From: Bacteroidales bacterium
GTDB taxonomy: Bacteria > Bacteroidota > Bacteroidia > Bacteroidales > UBA932
Assembly (NCBI GenBank): GCA_017962705.1
Contig: JAGCUV010000143.1
Location: 1 to 46,579 of the forward strand
Direction of reading: 5' to 3'
DNA length: 46,579 bases
In this document: piece by piece, positions 14,405 through 22,595 of the stretch
Layout of the letters: the number at the start of each line of letters is the position of its first letter
Position numbering within the stretch: position 1 is the first letter of the stretch
Notes under the pieces: model-generated
What the model was told of the DNA's origin: nothing
Database searches by the model: none
Seen by the model: only the letters and a program-made list of their open reading frames with translations
Made by a program: the position numbers and the translations under genes

Positions 14405-15973
14405 ATGGCAAAAACGACGTTGGCCAAGGCGAAACCTCGGCGGGCGGATTTGTCCGCAAAAATAGAGGAAGTTGGGCTTGGGATGGGAAAGACACCACCC
14501 CAAGCTCTTGATTTTGAGCGTTCTGTTCTGGCCTCGTTGCTGCTTGACTATGAATGTGTAGAGGATGTGCTCGCGATGATTCCCGATGAGCGCGCTTTCT
14601 ACGATCAGCGACATCGGATTGTCTATGAGACCGTCAAAGATCTGTTCAATACGCACCGTCCCGTCGATCTGACGACCGTTTCCCAAAAACTGGCCACCAT
14701 TAAATTGCTCAAGAAGGAAGACGGCAAGGAAATGGAGGTCGTGGCTCTGGATGAAATCGGAGGAGTGGAATGGCTGGCCGCACTGACCGACAATATCACA
14801 GCCGGGGCGATGCTGGAGTATTATTGCAATATCGTCCAGCAGAAATTCATCCAGCGTGAGTTGATTGGCGCCACCATCAAGATTCTGGGAACAGCCTACG
14901 ATGATGCCGTCAATATGGAAGATCTCATCTCGCTGGCACAGACGGAGATTTTCAATGCCATTGACCACAATGTCACCAAAGAGGCCCAGACAATCGCCCA
15001 GGTTATCCGGGAAGCGATGGATGATATCGAGGCGGCCCAAAGTGCTACCGACCGCTATACCGGCGTTCCTTCCGGGTTCCATAGCCTGGACGAGATTACC
15101 TTGGGTTTCCAGGCTTCCGATATGATTATTCTGGCTGCCCGTCCCTCCGTGGGTAAGACCGCTTTCGCGCTCAATATTGCCCGCAATGCGGCCGTCGATC
15201 ATCACGTTCCCGTGGCTGTATTCTCGTTGGAGATGCCCGCCAAGCAATTGGTTAAGCGTCTGATGACCTCTGAGAGCCACCTCGATGCGATGAAAATCAA
15301 AGGCGGTACCAAATTGCAGATGGGCGAGTGGGATCAGTTGGAAAAATCGATTGCCGCACTTACCCGGGCGCCGCTTTACATTGACGATACACCCTCCCTT
15401 CCGGTGATGGAATTCCGCAGCAAAGTCAAGAAACTGGTCAAGCAGAAAGGTGTCCGGCTGGTGGTGGTGGATTATCTGCAGTTGATGCAGGGGCCTCCGG
15501 AGTTGCGTGGTTTCCGTGAGCAGGAAGTGGCCGCTATTTCCCGTACCCTCAAGGCGACTGCCAAAGAGATGGATATTCCCATCATCGCCCTGTCCCAGCT
15601 CAGCCGTAACGCCGTGCAGCGGGAAAAGAGCAACAACCGTCCGCAATTGAGTGATTTGCGTGAATCCGGCTCCATCGAGCAGGATGCCGATATGGTGTTG
15701 TTCCTCAATCGTCTCGACTACCAGGGCCTGGGCCCGGACGATGCGAACAAAGGGGATACGGACTTGATTATCGCCAAACACCGCAATGGTGAAATCGGTA
15801 CGGTCAAACTGATTTTCCACGATTCGGAGGCACGTTTTACCGATGCACAAGACGCTCGTTTTGTGACCGAGCCGGCCTCTCAGGAAGAAACCATTTCCGA
15901 GTCTTCTATGAATTCGAGGCCGTTGGATGACGATACAGATTATTTGGAAACGGGGGATCCTTCCTTTACATAA
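14405..15973 (+). CDS. dnaB: Replicative DNA helicase DnaB
   Basis: DnaB is the hexameric 5'-to-3' helicase of the replication fork. The 522-residue protein has an N-terminal helical domain (about 35-150, DFERSVLASLLLDYECVEDV), a linker and a RecA-like motor domain. The motor has Walker A ARPSVGKTAFALN, then VAVFSLEMPAKQL, Walker B VRLVVVDYLQLMQGP and the SQLSRNAVQREKSNNRPQLS and LRESGSIEQDADMVLFLNR blocks. There is no intein. AAGGA precedes the ATG by eight bases. The stop overlaps the ATG of the RseC-like gene by one base (TAATG), implying cotranscription into the rnf genes. Confidence 0.96.
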   Translation: MAKTTLAKAKPRRADLSAKIEEVGLGMGKTPPQALDFERSVLASLLLDYECVEDVLAMIPDERAFYDQRHRIVYETVKDLFNTHRPVDLTTVSQKLATIKLLKKEDGKEMEVVALDEIGGVEWLAALTDNITAGAMLEYYCNIVQQKFIQRELIGATIKILGTAYDDAVNMEDLISLAQTEIFNAIDHNVTKEAQTIAQVIREAMDDIEAAQSATDRYTGVPSGFHSLDEITLGFQASDMIILAARPSVGKTAFALNIARNAAVDHHVPVAVFSLEMPAKQLVKRLMTSESHLDAMKIKGGTKLQMGEWDQLEKSIAALTRAPLYIDDTPSLPVMEFRSKVKKLVKQKGVRLVVVDYLQLMQGPPELRGFREQEVAAISRTLKATAKEMDIPIIALSQLSRNAVQREKSNNRPQLSDLRESGSIEQDADMVLFLNRLDYQGLGPDDANKGDTDLIIAKHRNGEIGTVKLIFHDSEARFTDAQDARFVTEPASQEETISESSMNSRPLDDDTDYLETGDPSFT

Positions 15974-16272
15974 TGAAAGAGGATTCGTATAAGGGTTGTT
16001 CTGCGTGTCACGCACAATTCCTGTGCGGCCGGCGTGAGGAAGATAGGGAGCAAGCCTGTTCCTTGCCTGTTTCTTTGGCGCATAAAGCCGTGCGCATTTC
16101 CTACGTTTATCCGATTTTGCTTTTTCTGGCCATTTTGTGCGGCGTGAGCGCAGCGGGCCTTGCCGAAGGCTGGGCAGCGTTGTGCGCTTTTGCCGTCCTC
16201 GGCCTGTATTATTTGGTTTTGCGCCTGATGCGCGCGAAATGGGAAAAATTATTTACCAATAAATCATTATGA
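15973..16272 (+). CDS. Short RseC/MucC-like membrane protein upstream of rnfB
   Basis: This 99-residue protein has a cysteine cluster near the N-terminus (GCSACHAQFLCGRRE), then two transmembrane segments (about residues 44-60 and 65-83). This resembles the SoxR-reducing-system/RseC family, whose members often sit directly before rnf genes and are thought to help maintain or tune the Rnf complex. The usual N-terminal beta-strands before the cysteines are missing: the frame has no ATG between a TGA at 15928 and this one. Its start overlaps the dnaB stop and its stop overlaps the rnfB ATG. Family assignment is moderately sure. Confidence 0.7.
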   Translation: MKEDSYKGCSACHAQFLCGRREEDREQACSLPVSLAHKAVRISYVYPILLFLAILCGVSAAGLAEGWAALCAFAVLGLYYLVLRLMRAKWEKLFTNKSL

Positions 16273-17159
16273 TGTCAAGTGCAATAATCACGACGGTTGT
16301 ATTGCTGACCGTGTTGGGTGCCTTGCTGGCCATCATCTTGTATGTGGTCGCCTCCAAGTTCAAAGTGGAGGAGGATCCACGTATCGATGAGATTGAGAAA
16401 GTGATGCCGGGCGCCAATTGCGGCGGTTGCGGTTTTGCCGGTTGCCGGGCTTTTGCCCAATCCTGCGTGGAGAAGGGGAATGTGGATGAGAACTTCTGTC
16501 CGGTCGGCGGTAACGAAGTGATGAAAAAAGTGGCGGCCGTTTTGGGAATTGAAGCGACGGCCAAGGCTCCGATGGTGGCGGTGGTGCGCTGTAACGGGAC
16601 TTGTGAGGCCCGTCCCCGCATCAATGTGTATGATGGCAAACTTTCCTGTCGTGTGAAAGCCTCGCTGTACAGCGGCGACACCGGTTGCGCCTACGGTTGT
16701 GTGGGCTGCGGCGATTGCGTGGCCGCCTGTCCTTTCGGCGCGCTGTCGATGGATGCGGAAACCGGCCTGCCCGTGGTGGATGAAAACCTCTGCACCGCTT
16801 GCGGCAAATGCGTGAAGACCTGTCCCAAAGGCATTATCGAACTGCGCAACAAAGGCCCGCGCGGCATGCGCGTGTATGTGCGCTGCAGCAACAAGGAGAA
16901 AGGCGGTATCGCCCGCAAGGCCTGCCAGTCGGCTTGTATCGGCTGCGGGAAGTGCGCCAAGGTGTGTACCCATGAGGCCATTGCGGTGGAGAACAACCTG
17001 GCATATATCGATTTTACCAAGTGCAAGTTGTGCAAGAAGTGCGTGACGGAGTGCCCGACCGGAGCCGCTGTCGCCGTGGGCTTCCCCGTCAAGCCGGCTC
17101 CCAAACCGGTGGCCCAGCCTGCGGCCGAAGCTCCCCAAACCCCTAAAAACGAAGCGTGA
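16269..17159 (+). CDS. rnfB: Rnf electron transport complex subunit B
   Basis: RnfB carries electrons between ferredoxin and the membrane Rnf complex. The 296-residue protein has an N-terminal membrane helix (residues about 3-26), a 4Fe-4S domain with GANCGGCGFAGCRAFAQSC and a distal CPVGG. Four ferredoxin-type clusters follow: GCVGCGDCVAACPFGAL, LCTACGKCVKTCPKGI, ACIGCGKCAKVCTHEAI and KCKLCKKCVTECPTGAA. The C-terminus is proline- and alanine-rich. ATG codons at 16269 and 16272 are both possible. The gene overlaps the RseC-like gene upstream, and its TGA overlaps the start of rnfC, as expected for a tightly coupled operon. Confidence 0.95.
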   Translation: MMSSAIITTVVLLTVLGALLAIILYVVASKFKVEEDPRIDEIEKVMPGANCGGCGFAGCRAFAQSCVEKGNVDENFCPVGGNEVMKKVAAVLGIEATAKAPMVAVVRCNGTCEARPRINVYDGKLSCRVKASLYSGDTGCAYGCVGCGDCVAACPFGALSMDAETGLPVVDENLCTACGKCVKTCPKGIIELRNKGPRGMRVYVRCSNKEKGGIARKACQSACIGCGKCAKVCTHEAIAVENNLAYIDFTKCKLCKKCVTECPTGAAVAVGFPVKPAPKPVAQPAAEAPQTPKNEA

Positions 17160-18526
17160 TGGAGAATCTGAGTACCTTTTCCATCGGAGGCGTTCACCCC
17201 GATGACCGAAAAATCTCCCGGGACTGTCCCATTGAGGTGCTGCCCCTGCCCGACAAAGTATTTGTCTCAATGGCCCAACACCTGGGCGCTCCGGCCAAGC
17301 CCCTGGTCGTCCCCGGCGACACCGTCAAGGTGGGTCAGCTGATCGCTGAGCCCGGCGGCTTTATTTCCGCCTGTGTTCATTCTCCCGTGAGCGGAACCGT
17401 CAAATCGGTCGGTCTTCGCGAAGATCTTGCCGGCAACAAAGTCACCCATATCGAGATTGTCGTGGAAGGGGATAAATGGGAAGAAAGCATCGACCGTACG
17501 CCAGATTTGGTGACGGAACTTCCCGAAGACAAAGCCTGGATTCTCGACCGCATCAAACAGAACGGCGTAGTCGGTCTGGGTGGCGCTACCTTCCCCACGC
17601 ACGTCAAACTGGCCCCGCCTCCGGGCAAGACCGCAGACTTCCTGTTGATTAATGGCGCCGAGTGCGAACCCTACCTGACCAGCGACTACCGCGTGATGAT
17701 GGAAAGGGGAGCCGAAGTGCTGGTGGGCGCAGCCTTGATGCAAAAAGCGTTGGACGGCCCCCGCTGCATCATCGGCATCGAAGAAAACAAGCCCGAAGCC
17801 ATCGACCATCTTTCCGAACTGCTGTCGGGCCTGGCCGACCGCAATCCTGCCTATCGCCATATCGAAATCCGTCCTTTGAAGAAAAAATATCCTCAGGGCG
17901 GTGAAAAGCAACTGATCGACGCCCTGACCGGCCGTCAAGTGAAGTCGATGGGGCTTCCCATCGATGTGGGAGCGGTGGTCCAGAATATCGGAACGACCCT
18001 GGCCGTGTATGAAGCGGTTCAGAAGAACAAACCTCTGATTACCAATGTGCTGACCGTGACAGGCGATTGCCTCCCGGTCGAAAGGCAGCACAACTACTTG
18101 TTCCGCATCGGCGTTCCCTTGTCCTTCATTATGGAGCAGGCGGGAGGAGTGCCCGAAGGAGCGGAAAAAATCATCAGCGGCGGTCCGATGATGGGCAAAG
18201 CGGTTGCCCGGGTGGATGCCACCACGGTAAAAGGCTCATCCGCCATTCTGTACCTCACCGGAGAGCAGACACTCCGTCGTCCCGAAGGCCCCTGCATCCG
18301 TTGCGGCCGTTGCGCCGATGCCTGTCCGATGGGCCTGGAGCCCTTCCTGCTCAAGAAACTGGCCGAAGCGGGCGACTTCACGGCGCTCGAGAAGAATGCC
18401 GTGCACGACTGTATCGAATGCGGCTGCTGCCAGTATTCCTGCCCGGCTAACCTGTCCTTGCTCGATACCATCCGTATCGCCAAAGGCGATATGTTGCGAA
18501 TCATCAAATCAAGACCTAAAAATTAA
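17159..18526 (+). CDS. rnfC: Rnf electron transport complex subunit C
   Basis: RnfC is the peripheral cytoplasmic subunit that handles NAD(H), FMN and two 4Fe-4S clusters. The 455-residue protein has the N-terminal barrel-sandwich region (VVPGDTVKVGQLIAEPGGFI), the NuoF-like nucleotide-binding core (NGVVGLGGATFPTHVKL, then LINGAECEPYLTSDYRVM) and an SLBB domain (NVLTVTGDCLP). The C-terminal clusters are CIRCGRCADACPMGLEP and CIECGCCQYSCPANLSLLD. The frame extends one codon to a GTG at 17156, but ATG 17159 (MENLSTFSIGGVHP) is the better start and gives a one-base overlap with rnfB. Confidence 0.96.
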   Translation: MENLSTFSIGGVHPDDRKISRDCPIEVLPLPDKVFVSMAQHLGAPAKPLVVPGDTVKVGQLIAEPGGFISACVHSPVSGTVKSVGLREDLAGNKVTHIEIVVEGDKWEESIDRTPDLVTELPEDKAWILDRIKQNGVVGLGGATFPTHVKLAPPPGKTADFLLINGAECEPYLTSDYRVMMERGAEVLVGAALMQKALDGPRCIIGIEENKPEAIDHLSELLSGLADRNPAYRHIEIRPLKKKYPQGGEKQLIDALTGRQVKSMGLPIDVGAVVQNIGTTLAVYEAVQKNKPLITNVLTVTGDCLPVERQHNYLFRIGVPLSFIMEQAGGVPEGAEKIISGGPMMGKAVARVDATTVKGSSAILYLTGEQTLRRPEGPCIRCGRCADACPMGLEPFLLKKLAEAGDFTALEKNAVHDCIECGCCQYSCPANLSLLDTIRIAKGDMLRIIKSRPKN

Positions 18527-18536
18527 GATTCTCGAT

Positions 18537-19538
18537 ATGGCTTTCGTAGTATCTCCATCTCCCCATATTCACGCGCCGGCGTCCACCGCATCCATCATGC
18601 GGGACGTGTTGATCGCTTTGGCGCCCGCCACCCTCGTTTCGCTCGTCTTTTACGGTTGGGCGGAACTGTTGCTGGTGGCCGTTTGCATCTGCGCCTGTAT
18701 GCTGACAGAATGGGCCATCGAGCGTTTCCTGCAGCACAGTCCCTCCACCATAGGGGATTGCTCGGCAGCTGTGACCGGTCTTTTGCTGGCCCTCAACCTG
18801 CCCTCTTCCTGCCCTTGGTGGGTGGCCGTCATCGGTTCCATTTTCGCCATCGGCGTGGTCAAAATGACTTTCGGCGGTCTGGGACAGAATGTTTTCAATC
18901 CCGCCATTGCCGCCCGCGTGTTCCTGCTGGTCTCTTTCCCGTCCATCATGACGGATTGGAGCGCTCCGGCGAGCATCTCCTCCGCCTGGGGCTTTTCCCA
19001 GGTGGATGCCGTCAGCGGCGCTACCCCTCTGGGTGTCGTGAGCGAAGGGCTTCGCTCCGGCATGACGCTGGACGAGATTTTCGCCGCCCATTCCTTCTCC
19101 TATAAGGAAATGCTGTTCGCCCGCGTCGGCGGCAGCGCCGGAGAACTCAGTGCCCTGGCCTTGCTGGTGGGTTTTGTCTATCTGTTGGCGCGCAAGGTCA
19201 TCAAAGCGACCACCACCCTGTCCATCTGGGCGACCATCATCGGCATCAGCATGGTGTTCTCTTTCATTAATCCCTCTTCCTACACCGACCCGCTCTTCAA
19301 TATGCTGACGGGCGGCGTGCTGCTGGGTTCCATCTTTATGGCGACCGACTATGTGACCAGCCCGATGAGCAACACCGGCTGCGTCATTTATGGCTTCGGT
19401 ATCGGCCTCCAGACGATGCTCATCCGTTATTTCGGTGCTTATCCGGAAGGTATGAGCTTCGCCATTCTGTTGATGAACGCCTTCGTGCCCCTCATCAACC
19501 GCTTCTGTCATCAACCTAAATTCGGGAGGGCGAAATAA
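18537..19538 (+). CDS. rnfD: Rnf electron transport complex subunit D
   Basis: RnfD is an integral membrane subunit with covalently attached FMN. The 333-residue protein starts at ATG 18537 (MAFVVSPSPHIHAPAS) after a 10-base gap from rnfC; the upstream extension of this frame lies inside rnfC and is discarded. About nine hydrophobic segments are visible. The FMN-attachment motif is in VDAVSGATPLGVV, with the threonine of SGAT as the expected phosphoester site. The motif TDYVTSPMSNTGCVIYGFGI near the C-terminus is also characteristic. Its FMN would be placed by an ApbE-type transferase, and one is encoded at 36584-37675. Confidence 0.95.
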   Translation: MAFVVSPSPHIHAPASTASIMRDVLIALAPATLVSLVFYGWAELLLVAVCICACMLTEWAIERFLQHSPSTIGDCSAAVTGLLLALNLPSSCPWWVAVIGSIFAIGVVKMTFGGLGQNVFNPAIAARVFLLVSFPSIMTDWSAPASISSAWGFSQVDAVSGATPLGVVSEGLRSGMTLDEIFAAHSFSYKEMLFARVGGSAGELSALALLVGFVYLLARKVIKATTTLSIWATIIGISMVFSFINPSSYTDPLFNMLTGGVLLGSIFMATDYVTSPMSNTGCVIYGFGIGLQTMLIRYFGAYPEGMSFAILLMNAFVPLINRFCHQPKFGRAK

Positions 19539-20110
19539 TGGCTGCGAAATCTTCTTTCAAGAATATGACTTTGTGTCTGCTGACCATCTGTCTGGTCTGT
19601 TCGGCGCTGCTCGCGCTGGTCAGCCAGCTGACCGCCGCCCCGATAGCGGATGCTCAGCAGAACAAGACCAACGCCACCCTCGCGCAGGTGCTTCCGGACT
19701 TTGATAAGGCGGAACTCAGGATGGTGACGGTGGACGGGACGGACTTTGTCTGCTATGAGGCCAAGGCCGATACTTCTGTGGTCGGCTACGCCGTCATTTC
19801 GTCTGTCATCGGTTTCGGTGGAACCCTGCAACTGATGGTGGGTTTTGACGCGGAGGGCAAGGTATGGAGTACTTCTGTATTATCCCACAGCGAAACGCCC
19901 GGGCTGGGCGCCAACTGCGTCAATCCTGCGTTCAAAGACCAGTTCGACCGCTTCGACCCTTCCGCCAAAGTGCTGCAAGTACGCAAGGATGGGGGAGACA
20001 TCGACGCCATCACGGCTTCGACCATCACCTCCCGTGCCTATTGCAAGGCGGTGGAACAGGCGTGCCGCATCTATCAACTATTAGCCGTTATGGAGGAAAG
20101 CCATGAGTAA
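19538..20110 (+). CDS. rnfG: Rnf electron transport complex subunit G
   Basis: RnfG is a membrane-anchored periplasmic flavoprotein of the Rnf complex. The 190-residue protein has an N-terminal membrane helix (about residues 9-32) and an FMN-binding domain. It contains GLGANCVNPAFKDQFDRF and the FMN-attachment region GDIDAITASTITSRAYC. The attachment threonine is expected in TAST, a variant of the more usual SGAT/TGAT; the spacing around it is normal. The ATG overlaps the rnfD stop by one base and the 3' end overlaps rnfE by eight bases. Confidence 0.93.
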   Translation: MAAKSSFKNMTLCLLTICLVCSALLALVSQLTAAPIADAQQNKTNATLAQVLPDFDKAELRMVTVDGTDFVCYEAKADTSVVGYAVISSVIGFGGTLQLMVGFDAEGKVWSTSVLSHSETPGLGANCVNPAFKDQFDRFDPSAKVLQVRKDGGDIDAITASTITSRAYCKAVEQACRIYQLLAVMEESHE

Positions 20111-20687
20111 ATTTTCCATCATTACCAAGGGGATTGTCAAAGAGAATCCTACTTTCGTCCTGCTGCTGGGTATGTGCCCGACTTTGGCTACGACCACTTC
20201 CGCCATCAACGGCATGAGCATGGGTCTGGCCACGATGGCGGTGCTCATTTTTTCCAACATCACGATTTCCGCCATTGCGCGTTTCATTCCCGACAAGGTG
20301 CGCATCCCTTCCTACATCGTTGTGATTGCGACCTTCGTGACCTTGCTGCAACTGTTGATGCAGGCCTATGTGCCCGATATCTATGAGACCCTTGGCTTGT
20401 TCATTCCCCTGATTGTGGTAAACTGTATCATCCTGGGCCGGGCTGAAGCTTTTGCCAACAAAAACGGGGTGGTGGATTCCGCGTTGGACGGCATCGGCAT
20501 CGGACTGGGTTTCACCCTGGCACTGACCCTGCTGGGCCTGGTGCGCGAGGTGTTGGGCAGCGGCAGTCTTTTCGGCTGGAAATTCATCCCTGCGGATTAC
20601 AACATTCTCGCCTTTGTGCTGGCCCCGGGCGCGTTCATCGTGCTGGCCTACCTGATCGTTTTGTTCAAGAAAGTAACGGAGAAGTAG
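20103..20687 (+). CDS. rnfE: Rnf electron transport complex subunit E
   Basis: RnfE is a six-helix membrane subunit that, with RnfA, forms an inverted-topology pair in the ion-translocating core. The 194-residue protein contains the family signature VKENPTFVLLLGMCPTLATTTSA, with a cysteine thought to coordinate an iron-sulfur centre at the RnfA/RnfE interface. It also contains IPLIVVNCIILGRAEAFA with the second conserved cysteine. The start overlaps the end of rnfG, indicating translational coupling. rnfA follows after four bases. The protein is full length. Confidence 0.95.
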   Translation: MSKFSIITKGIVKENPTFVLLLGMCPTLATTTSAINGMSMGLATMAVLIFSNITISAIARFIPDKVRIPSYIVVIATFVTLLQLLMQAYVPDIYETLGLFIPLIVVNCIILGRAEAFANKNGVVDSALDGIGIGLGFTLALTLLGLVREVLGSGSLFGWKFIPADYNILAFVLAPGAFIVLAYLIVLFKKVTEK

Positions 20688-20691
20688 ACAT

Positions 20692-21294
20692 ATGGAATAT
20701 TTCTTTATCATTATTTCTGCGATATTTGTCAATAATATCCTGCTGAGCCAGTTTCTGGGTGTATGCCCTTTCTTGGGTGTTTCCAGTAAGATTGATACGG
20801 CCGTAGGCATGAGCGGCGCCGTCTGCTTTGTCATTACCTTGGCAACGGTGGTGACCTTCTTGCTCAACAAACTGTTGCTTCTGTTCCAGATTACCTACCT
20901 GCAGACCATTGTATTCATTCTGGTGATTGCCGCCCTGGTGCAGATGGTGGAAATCGTGCTCAAGAAAATCAGTCCAGCTCTGTATTCCGCCCTCGGTATC
21001 TTCCTGCCTTTGATTACGACCAACTGTGCCGTGCTGGGCGTGGCCCTCAACGTGGTTACCAAGGAATTCTCCTTCTTCGGGGGGCAGCCTCATCTGTTCA
21101 ACCTGGCCGAAGCGACGGTCTATGCGTTTGCGACCGCTGTGGGCTATGGTCTGGCGATGATTTTGTTCGCCGGTTTGCGGGAACACCTTTCTCTCAACAA
21201 AGTTCCCGACGCCTTCAAGGGCGTTCCTATCGCATTGGTCACCGCCGGTCTGCTGGCCCTCGCCTTTATGGGCTTCAGCGGAATGGTATATTGA
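20692..21294 (+). CDS. rnfA: Rnf electron transport complex subunit A
   Basis: RnfA is the partner of RnfE in the membrane core. The 200-residue protein has six hydrophobic segments and the two conserved cysteine regions: NNILLSQFLGVCPFLGVSS and FLPLITTNCAVLGVALNVV. These mirror those of RnfE, in line with the opposed topology of the pair. It is the last rnf gene in the order B-C-D-G-E-A. The epimerase gene begins ten bases later, so transcription may continue. Confidence 0.95.
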   Translation: MEYFFIIISAIFVNNILLSQFLGVCPFLGVSSKIDTAVGMSGAVCFVITLATVVTFLLNKLLLLFQITYLQTIVFILVIAALVQMVEIVLKKISPALYSALGIFLPLITTNCAVLGVALNVVTKEFSFFGGQPHLFNLAEATVYAFATAVGYGLAMILFAGLREHLSLNKVPDAFKGVPIALVTAGLLALAFMGFSGMVY

Positions 21295-21304
21295 TTCCTG
21301 CGTT

Positions 21305-22351
21305 TTGGAACGGATTCTTGTTACGGGCAGTGCCGGCTTTATCGGCTCCCATCTGGTGGGACGGCTGTTGAAAGAGGGTACGGCCGCGTGCATCGTGGGT
21401 CTGGACAACCTGAACGATTATTATCCCGTCTCGCTCAAGGAATCTCGTTTGCATGCGATTGACAGTTTGGCCGCCGCTTCTCCGGTCGCGTATCGTTTCG
21501 TCAAGGGCGATATCTGTGACGATGACTTGCTGGAAGCCCTGTTTGCACAATATCACTTCGATACGGTCGTTCATCTGGCGGCCCAGGCGGGGGTGCGCTA
21601 CAGCCTGACGCATCCGTCGGTTTGTCTGGAAAGCAATGTCCGGGGTTTCTATGCCGTACTGGGGGCCTGCCGTCGCCATTCGGTGGGACATTTGATTTTT
21701 GCCTCCAGCAGCAGTGTCTATGGGGAGAGCGCTCCGGTTCCTTTCCGGGAAGATGCCGCAACGGACCATCCCGTAAGTTTGTATGCCGCTTCCAAAATGT
21801 GCGACGAGTTGTTCGCATATACCTATAGCAAGTTGTATGGCATTCCGGCGACGGGGCTGCGGTTTTTTTCCGTCTATGGCCCGGCCGGCCGACCCGATAT
21901 GGCGTATTTCAAATTTTCGCAGCAGTGGCTCCGAGGGGAGGAGGCGCAACTCTACAACGAGGGGCGATGCCGCCGCGATTTTACCTACATCGACGATGTT
22001 GTCGAGGGTATCGTGCGCGTAATGGCCGGGGGACCTTCCGCCGGGAGTACTGCTCCGAGCCTAGGCGAGGCGTCGGTTCCTTTCCGCCTCTATAATATAG
22101 GCAGCGGGCGCCCTGTCGTTATGTTGGACTTTATTCGTATGCTTCAAGAGGCCCTGCAGGATGCAGGCTTGCTGCCGCCCGACTTCGATGCGATGGCCCA
22201 CACCCGCCTGATGCCTATGCAGCCCGGCGATGTTACTACCACCTACGCCGATGTCAGCGCTCTGCGTCGCGACTTCGGCTTCGCCCCCCAAACCTCCCTT
22301 CAAGAAGGTCTCCGTCGCTTTGCCGAGTGGATGGCGGGGCATCCTTTCTAA
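21305..22351 (+). CDS. NAD-dependent sugar-nucleotide epimerase, probably UDP-glucuronate 4-epimerase
   Basis: This 348-residue short-chain dehydrogenase-type epimerase has the NAD motif TGSAGFIGSHL, then the GLDNLNDYYPVSLKESRL stretch typical of UDP-glucuronate epimerases. It also has VVHLAAQAGVRYSL, the serine-rich catalytic block IFASSSSVYGE, the YxxxK pair in YAASKMCDEL and GLRFFSVYGPAGRPDMA. These are hallmarks of the UDP-glucuronate/UDP-galacturonate epimerase group used for capsule or polysaccharide precursors. The start appears to be TTG at 21305 (ERILVTGSAG follows); no in-frame ATG lies upstream. It sits directly behind the Rnf operon, but a functional link is unlikely. Substrate is inferred. 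Confidence 0.85.
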   Translation: MERILVTGSAGFIGSHLVGRLLKEGTAACIVGLDNLNDYYPVSLKESRLHAIDSLAAASPVAYRFVKGDICDDDLLEALFAQYHFDTVVHLAAQAGVRYSLTHPSVCLESNVRGFYAVLGACRRHSVGHLIFASSSSVYGESAPVPFREDAATDHPVSLYAASKMCDELFAYTYSKLYGIPATGLRFFSVYGPAGRPDMAYFKFSQQWLRGEEAQLYNEGRCRRDFTYIDDVVEGIVRVMAGGPSAGSTAPSLGEASVPFRLYNIGSGRPVVMLDFIRMLQEALQDAGLLPPDFDAMAHTRLMPMQPGDVTTTYADVSALRRDFGFAPQTSLQEGLRRFAEWMAGHPF

Positions 22352-22370
22352 TAGAAATCTCCGGAAACTT

Positions 22371-22401
22371 GTTGGATAATTCCAAAACTTTCGTATCTTT
22401 G
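22371..22401 (+). promoter_or_regulatory. Promoter of tRNA-Ser
   Basis: GTTG (22371-22374), 19 bases, then TATCTTTG (22394-22401) gives a Bacteroidota-type promoter about 40 bases before the mature tRNA. Confidence 0.7.
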
Positions 22402-22440
22402 CAGTCACAAAAGGGAAAGTTTTGGTTCAGACCCAACTTT

Positions 22441-22527
22441 GGTGAGATGGGTGAGTGGCTGAAACCAGCAGTTTGCTAAACTGCCGAACGGGTAACCGTT
22501 CCGCGAGTTCGAATCTCGCTCTCACCG
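22441..22527 (+). tRNA. tRNA-Ser (anticodon GCT)
   Basis: The 87-base gene folds as a class II tRNA. The acceptor arm is GGTGAGA/TCTCACC with discriminator G. The D arm contains TGGCTGAAACC. The anticodon arm is CAGTTT-GCT-AAACTG, giving anticodon GCT for AGC/AGU serine codons. A long variable arm (CGAACGGGTAACCGTTCCG) and a T arm with GTTCGAATC follow. CCA is not encoded. It has its own promoter and terminator. Confidence 0.95.
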
Positions 22528-22584
22528 CGAAAGCGAAAAATGGCGCGTCAAGTTTACTTGAACGCGTCTTTTTTTTGCTTTCGC
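22527..22584 (+). terminator. Nested hairpin terminator after tRNA-Ser
   Basis: The inner stem pairs CGCGTCAAGT (22544-22553) with ACTTGAACGCG (22556-22566, one extra A), followed by a T-run. An outer arm GCGAAAGCGAAAAA (22527-22540) pairs with TTTTTTGCTTTCGC (22571-22584). It can serve both the tRNA and the convergent peptidase gene. Confidence 0.8.
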
Positions 22585-22595
22585 AAAGCCTCGAA

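Noticed and set aside
13472-16015. An 847-codon minus-strand frame opposite the zinc-ribbon and dnaB genes
   Set aside because: Antisense shadow of two confident genes without any domain.
18318-18536. Longer N-terminus for RnfD
   Set aside because: The upstream part is another frame of the rnfC iron-sulfur region. ATG 18537 gives the standard RnfD start.
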